Source of the DNA: Gemmatimonadota bacterium
Lineage (GTDB): Bacteria > Gemmatimonadota > Gemmatimonadetes > Longimicrobiales > Longimicrobiaceae
DNA length: 8,628 nucleotides
Direction of reading: 5' to 3'
NCBI GenBank assembly: GCA_019240375.1
Contig: JAFAYN010000436.1
Span: 1-8,628 of the forward strand
This document shows positions 6,171 to 8,628 of the stretch, in pieces (position 1 is the first letter of the stretch; every line of letters begins with the position of its first letter). Position numbers and translations under genes: made by a program. Below the pieces are notes generated by a model, which was not told the origin of the DNA, made no database searches, and worked only from the letters and a program-made list of their open reading frames with translations.

Positions 6171-6829
6171 GAGCCGAAGGGGAGCTCCAGCCCCCAGAAG
6201 ACGCGCAGCGGGGTGACCCCGCCCCAGGCGACCAGCTCCACCAGGCGCGACAGCCCGGGGAAGACGCCGAACCCCGGGACCGTGGCGGCGACCAGGAGCA
6301 CCGCTGCCGCGATCGCCACGATCCGCCACGGGTGCTCGAAGCGGGCGGACAGGACGAAGGCCAGCGTGTACAGGAACCAGCTGACCAGCGCCGCCCACGA
6401 CGAGAAGCTCCCCGGGTAGGCGTACATCCCGGTGGGGACACTGGCGACCGCCGCCGCCACGAAGGAGAGCGCGGTCAGCGCCAGGAGCGGGAGCGCCAGC
6501 CAGGCAAGCCCGGCCAGGTAGCGGAGGGCGAACAGGTGCGTGCGCTGGATGGGGAGGGCGAGGGCGTACACCCACCCGCCCCGCCGCTCGTCGCCCCAGG
6601 AGCCGGCGCCCCAGGCGAACGCCGACAGCACCACCCCGAGCACCAGCGTCAGCCCGGTGAGCTGCAGCGGGTCCACCTGGAAGACGAGCTGCGCGCCCCC
6701 CGCCCCGGGCCTCGTCACCCCGCCGAGGAGCGCCAGGTACATCAGGGGGACGGCGGCGTACAGCGCGGTGACCAGGAGGAGCATCCCCCGGCGCCGCTCC
6801 CACTCCACCCACAGGAACTCCCGGATCAT
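6167..6829 (-). CDS. ABC-2-type transporter permease subunit
   Basis: The product is a 220-residue integral membrane protein, the membrane part of the transporter powered by the ATPase encoded just upstream. After a short amphipathic start (MIREFLWVEWERRRG), typical of ABC-2 permeases, hydrophobic helices are visible at about 16-37, 57-77, 103-130, 143-162 and 168-187, with a possible sixth near 190-213. The cytoplasmic-looking segment DERRGGWVYALALPIQRTHLF (80-100) matches the region that precedes the third helix in ABC-2 permeases and contacts the ATPase. The start ATG (6827-6829) overlaps the ATPase stop by four bases and has a strong GGAGGAGG upstream; the stop overlaps the next ATG the same way. 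The substrate cannot be told. YtrA-controlled ABC transporters of other bacteria are linked to cell-envelope stress, so this is the likeliest setting. Confidence 0.9.
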   Translation of the reverse strand: MIREFLWVEWERRRGMLLLVTALYAAVPLMYLALLGGVTRPGAGGAQLVFQVDPLQLTGLTLVLGVVLSAFAWGAGSWGDERRGGWVYALALPIQRTHLFALRYLAGLAWLALPLLALTALSFVAAAVASVPTGMYAYPGSFSSWAALVSWFLYTLAFVLSARFEHPWRIVAIAAAVLLVAATVPGFGVFPGLSRLVELVAWGGVTPLRVFWGLELPFGS

Positions 6830-7731
6830 CGCCCCTCCTCCGGGTCGCCCCGCCCGCGCAGCAATTCCACGTAGCAGTCCTCCAGGTCCAGGTCCACCAC
6901 CCCGCGCACCTCCACCCCGCGCTCGGCCAGCACCGCGCCCATCGCCGGCTCCCACCCCCGCACCGACCACAGCTCCTCCCGGGGGCGCTGCACGCGCGCC
7001 AGCACGTCGAAGGGGAGGCCGTCGGCCCCGGGGAGCGGCGTGCCGGTGCCGACGCGGAGCCGCTTGATGGAGCGGCGGAACGCCTCCAGGGGGGTCTCCA
7101 CCACCAGCGACCCGCGGTCGATCACCCCGATCCAGTCGGCCACGCGCTCCAGCTCGTGCACCAGGTGCGACGAGATCAGCGCCGTCGCCCCGGTGTCGGC
7201 GACGTACTCCAGGAGCAGCTCGGTGAAGTCGCGGCGCGCCACCGGGTCGAGCCCGTCGGTGGGCTCGTCCAGGATCAGCAGCGAGGGGCGGTGCGCCAGC
7301 GCCAGGAGGAGGGCCAGCTTCCCCGCCTGCCCCTTGCTCAGGTGGCGGACGCGCCGGTCGGCGGGGAGCTCCATCCGCAGGAGCAGCTCCTCGGCGTAAG
7401 GCCGGCTCCAGCTCGGGAAGAAGACAGCGTGGTGGCGGAGCGCCCGCGCCACCGTCATCCACCCCGGGATCCCCAGCCGCTCGGGGACGTACCCGATCCG
7501 GCGGCGCGCCTCGGCGGGGTAGCGCCGCGCGTTCACCCCCAGGATCTCCACCTCGCCCGCGTCGGGGCGGAGCAGGTCCAGGATCAGCCGGAGGGTGGTG
7601 GTCTTCCCCGCCCCGTTGGGACCCAGGAGCCCGTACACCGCCCCCGTGGGGACGGTGAGGGACAGGTCGCGGACGGCGAAGTCCGGCGCCATGCGGCGGG
7701 CGAGCCCGCGGGTGAGGAGCGCGTGCGGCAT
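6826..7731 (-). CDS. ABC transporter ATP-binding protein (CcmA/YtrB-like)
   Basis: The product is a 301-residue nucleotide-binding subunit that hydrolyses ATP to drive the permease downstream. Walker A is GPNGAGKTT (residues 37-45, Lys43). The Q-loop position has Glu (IGYVPE, Glu84), as is frequent in ABC-2 exporter ATPases. The signature is the variant LSKGQAGKL (131-139) rather than LSGGQ, as in several YtrB-like ATPases. Walker B is LLILDEP (Asp155, Glu156), the D-loop is GLDP and the switch His is in ISSHL (His189). Residues 220-301 are an accessory C-terminal domain ending in DLDLEDCYVELL, a tail common in ABC-2 ATPases. I chose the ATG at 7729-7731; a GTG directly before it (7732-7734) is equally possible, and neither has a clear ribosome binding site. 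The stop forms an ATGA overlap with the permease. It lies 16 bases after the small membrane protein gene. Confidence 0.93.
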   Translation of the reverse strand: MPHALLTRGLARRMAPDFAVRDLSLTVPTGAVYGLLGPNGAGKTTTLRLILDLLRPDAGEVEILGVNARRYPAEARRRIGYVPERLGIPGWMTVARALRHHAVFFPSWSRPYAEELLLRMELPADRRVRHLSKGQAGKLALLLALAHRPSLLILDEPTDGLDPVARRDFTELLLEYVADTGATALISSHLVHELERVADWIGVIDRGSLVVETPLEAFRRSIKRLRVGTGTPLPGADGLPFDVLARVQRPREELWSVRGWEPAMGAVLAERGVEVRGVVDLDLEDCYVELLRGRGDPEEGR

Positions 7732-7747
7732 CACGGAGCGGCGCGGC

Positions 7748-7924
7748 TCAGCCCCGCGCCAGCGCCGAGCGCCGCGCCGGCACCCGCGCGAAGGCGGGGC
7801 GGCGCAGCCGCCGCACCACCAGGATCCCCAGGGCGATCAGCATCGCGTCGTAAACCAGCGCGGTGACGGCCAGCGCCAGCACCAGCGTGGGGGTCAGGGT
7901 GAAGGTGAAGACAAGGTCCGGCAT
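7748..7924 (-). CDS. Small single-span membrane protein
   Basis: The product has 58 residues. One long hydrophobic segment (about residues 11-37, LTPTLVLALAVTALVYDAML onwards) is followed by a strongly basic tail with eight arginines, so the C terminus should stay in the cytoplasm. AGAGG (complement of 7931-7935) sits six bases before the ATG at 7922-7924. The gene lies 44 bases after gntR and 16 bases before the ATPase start on the same strand, which supports co-transcription. It matches no family I know. It may be a small regulatory or assembly subunit of the ABC transporter (inference from position). The open frame continues upstream, but that extension only overlays gntR in another frame. 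Confidence 0.72.
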   Translation of the reverse strand: MPDLVFTFTLTPTLVLALAVTALVYDAMLIALGILVVRRLRRPAFARVPARRSALARG

Positions 7925-7968
7925 GACTGCCTCTGCGGTTCGCGGTTGGGTGAATGCGGGGTACGGCT

Positions 7969-8364
7969 TCACTTCGCTCCGTCGGCGAGCGCCCCGAGGG
8001 CGACGCGCCGCTCGACCATCTCCAGCACCTCCGCCGCGGTCAGCCCCAGGCGGAAGGCCTCGTCCACCATGCGTGCGATCAGCGCCTCGCCCGCCGCCTC
8101 GCGCTCGGCCGTCTTCCGCCCGGCGTCCATCTCGGCGATGAAGGTCCCCTGGCCGCGCTGCACGTAGGTGATCCCCTCGCGCTCCAGCTCCCGGTACGCC
8201 TGCGCCACCGTGTTCGGGTTGACGCGCAGCTCCGTGGCGAGCTGACGGACGGAAGGAAGGGCGTCTCCGGCGCGCACGTCTCCCGAGGCCACGGCCGCGC
8301 GGACCTGGCTGACGATCTGGGCGTAGATCGGGATGGGAGAGGAGGGCTCGACGGAAAGGAGCAT
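7969..8364 (-). CDS. GntR family transcriptional regulator, YtrA subfamily
   Basis: The product is a 131-residue repressor-type regulator, the usual size of the YtrA subfamily, which has a winged helix-turn-helix and only a short helical C-terminal part instead of a large ligand-binding domain. Residues 10-77 are the DNA-binding domain: PIPIYAQIVSQVRAAVASG, then LPSVRQLATELRVNPNTVAQ as helix-turn-helix, and the wing YVQRGQGTFIA (67-77). Residues 82-125 are helical and probably dimerise. The ATG at 8362-8364 has no Shine-Dalgarno sequence ahead (the leader is C-rich), which suggests weak translation. It is the first gene of the ABC operon, and an inverted repeat of its likely operator lies in its own promoter, so it probably represses the whole operon until a signal, possibly envelope stress, releases it. 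Confidence 0.93.
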   Translation of the reverse strand: MLLSVEPSSPIPIYAQIVSQVRAAVASGDVRAGDALPSVRQLATELRVNPNTVAQAYRELEREGITYVQRGQGTFIAEMDAGRKTAEREAAGEALIARMVDEAFRLGLTAAEVLEMVERRVALGALADGAK

Positions 8365-8375
8365 CGGGGGCGTGG

Positions 8376-8407
8376 AGTGTACCAGTGTACTGGTTAGCTA
8401 GTACACT
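8376..8407. promoter_or_regulatory. Probable GntR/YtrA operator: three AGTGTAC half-sites
   Basis: AGTGTACT (8384-8391) and AGTACACT (8400-8407) form a perfect inverted repeat with 8 bases between, that is AGTGTA-12 bp-TACACT. A further direct copy AGTGTACC sits immediately beside it (8376-8383), giving an 8-bp tandem repeat. A second perfect palindrome, ACCAGT-GT-ACTGGT (8381-8394), is nested inside. As I recall, the operator of B. subtilis YtrA is AGTGTA-13 bp-TACACT, nearly the same. The site overlaps the -10 box and start region of the gntR promoter, which fits repression. Confidence 0.75.
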
Positions 8408-8431
8408 AGGGGCCCACGCCCCCCGTGTCAA
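8403..8431 (-). promoter_or_regulatory. Sigma-70-type promoter of the gntR-ABC operon
   Basis: Read on the - strand, a perfect -35 box TTGACA (8426-8431) is followed by 17 bp and TAGTGT (8403-8408) as -10 box, keeping the key T, A and final T. Transcription would begin near 8396 and leave a leader of about 32 bases before the ATG. The -10 box is part of the inverted AGTGTA/TACACT operator. Confidence 0.7.
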
Positions 8432-8451
8432 CACTTTCGATGACACGGGGG
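8420..8451. repeat. Perfect 11-bp inverted repeat containing the -35 box
   Basis: Positions 8420-8430 and 8441-8451 are perfect complements (CCCCCGTGTCA and TGACACGGGGG) around a 10-base centre. The TTGACA -35 box of the gntR promoter lies across one arm. As an RNA hairpin on the - strand it would follow the stop of the upstream membrane protein gene by 16 bases, but no T tract follows. It may be a second regulator site or a weak transcript end. Confidence 0.7.
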
Positions 8452-8467
8452 AGAGAAAGGTTGCCGG

Positions 8468-8628
8468 CTACTCCTGCGGCCGGCGCGTCCGGTTCCAGAG
8501 GAGGAGCGCGCCGAACAGCGTCCCGAAGGCCATCCCGGCCGTGACGCTGTTGTACCGCGCCGGGAGCGGTCCCACCCCGGCGAGCTGCGCGCTGGCCAGC
8601 AGGGCGGCGGTGACGGCCGTCCCGGCGA
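8468..8628 (-). CDS. C-terminal part of a small membrane protein, cut by window edge
   Basis: A frame on the - strand is open from the right edge to a TAG at 8468-8470 and gives 52 complete codons. It encodes one hydrophobic segment (GTAVTAALLASAQLAGVG), a short loop (PLPARYNS) and a second one (VTAGMAFGTLFGALLLW), then a basic end NRTRRPQE. The two-helix layout with a positive cytoplasmic tail looks like a genuine membrane protein end. No family can be named from this fragment. It lies upstream of the gntR promoter on the same strand and is probably a separate transcription unit. Confidence 0.6.
   Translation of the reverse strand, partial: AGTAVTAALLASAQLAGVGPLPARYNSVTAGMAFGTLFGALLLWNRTRRPQE

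Noticed and set aside
1..8628. Mobile element, tRNA or attachment site
   Set aside because: No transposase or integrase frame, no terminal inverted repeats and no cloverleaf-like sequence were seen.

Overview
The window is about 8.6 kb of very GC-rich DNA from a Gram-negative-type bacterium, with secreted proteins, small intergenic gaps and GC-rich third codon positions. The mix of a paired M16 peptidase operon carrying a DUF3108-like fusion, a YtrA-type GntR/ABC operon and a PDZ protein with a peptidase-MA-like fold would fit a Gemmatimonadota lineage such as Longimicrobiales. This placement is an inference from gene style. No rRNA, tRNA or taxonomic marker gene is present.

Left part (1-1243, + strand): two tandem paralogues of a small, Arg/Tyr/Gly-rich protein that share a conserved C-terminal block with two cysteines 21 residues apart. 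The first is cut by the left edge. The second is complete and has a signal peptide. Each is followed by a GC-rich stem-loop, and a markedly AT-rich stretch in front of the second gene probably holds its promoter. The terminator at 1198-1243 has T-rich flanks on both strands, so it can also serve the convergent M16 operon.

Middle part (1244-5048, - strand): a stretch without a gene (1244-1463) holding a long hairpin and a pair of 20-bp direct repeats, then a two-gene operon of periplasmic M16 metallopeptidase subunits, read right to left. The upstream gene has the zinc-binding HxxEH motif. The downstream gene has lost all three motif residues but keeps the Arg/Tyr pair of M16 enzymes and carries an extra DUF3108-like C-terminal domain. 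This is the pattern of a split, heteromeric M16B peptidase.

Right part (5049-8431, - strand): an apparent five-gene operon: a YtrA-type GntR repressor, a 58-residue single-span membrane protein, an ABC ATPase, an ABC permease, and a secreted, membrane-anchored PDZ protein with a degenerate peptidase-MA-like domain. The last three genes are chained by ATGA start/stop overlaps. A well-spaced promoter (TTGACA, 17 bp, TAGTGT) precedes gntR. Its -10 box lies inside an AGTGTA/TACACT inverted repeat close to the operator reported for Bacillus subtilis YtrA, which points to autorepression. At the right edge is the C-terminal end of another membrane protein on the same strand.

The best candidates for something undescribed are the ABC operon with its PDZ/pseudo-peptidase partner and mini membrane protein, the DUF3108-fused pseudo-M16 subunit, and the tandem secreted two-cysteine proteins.
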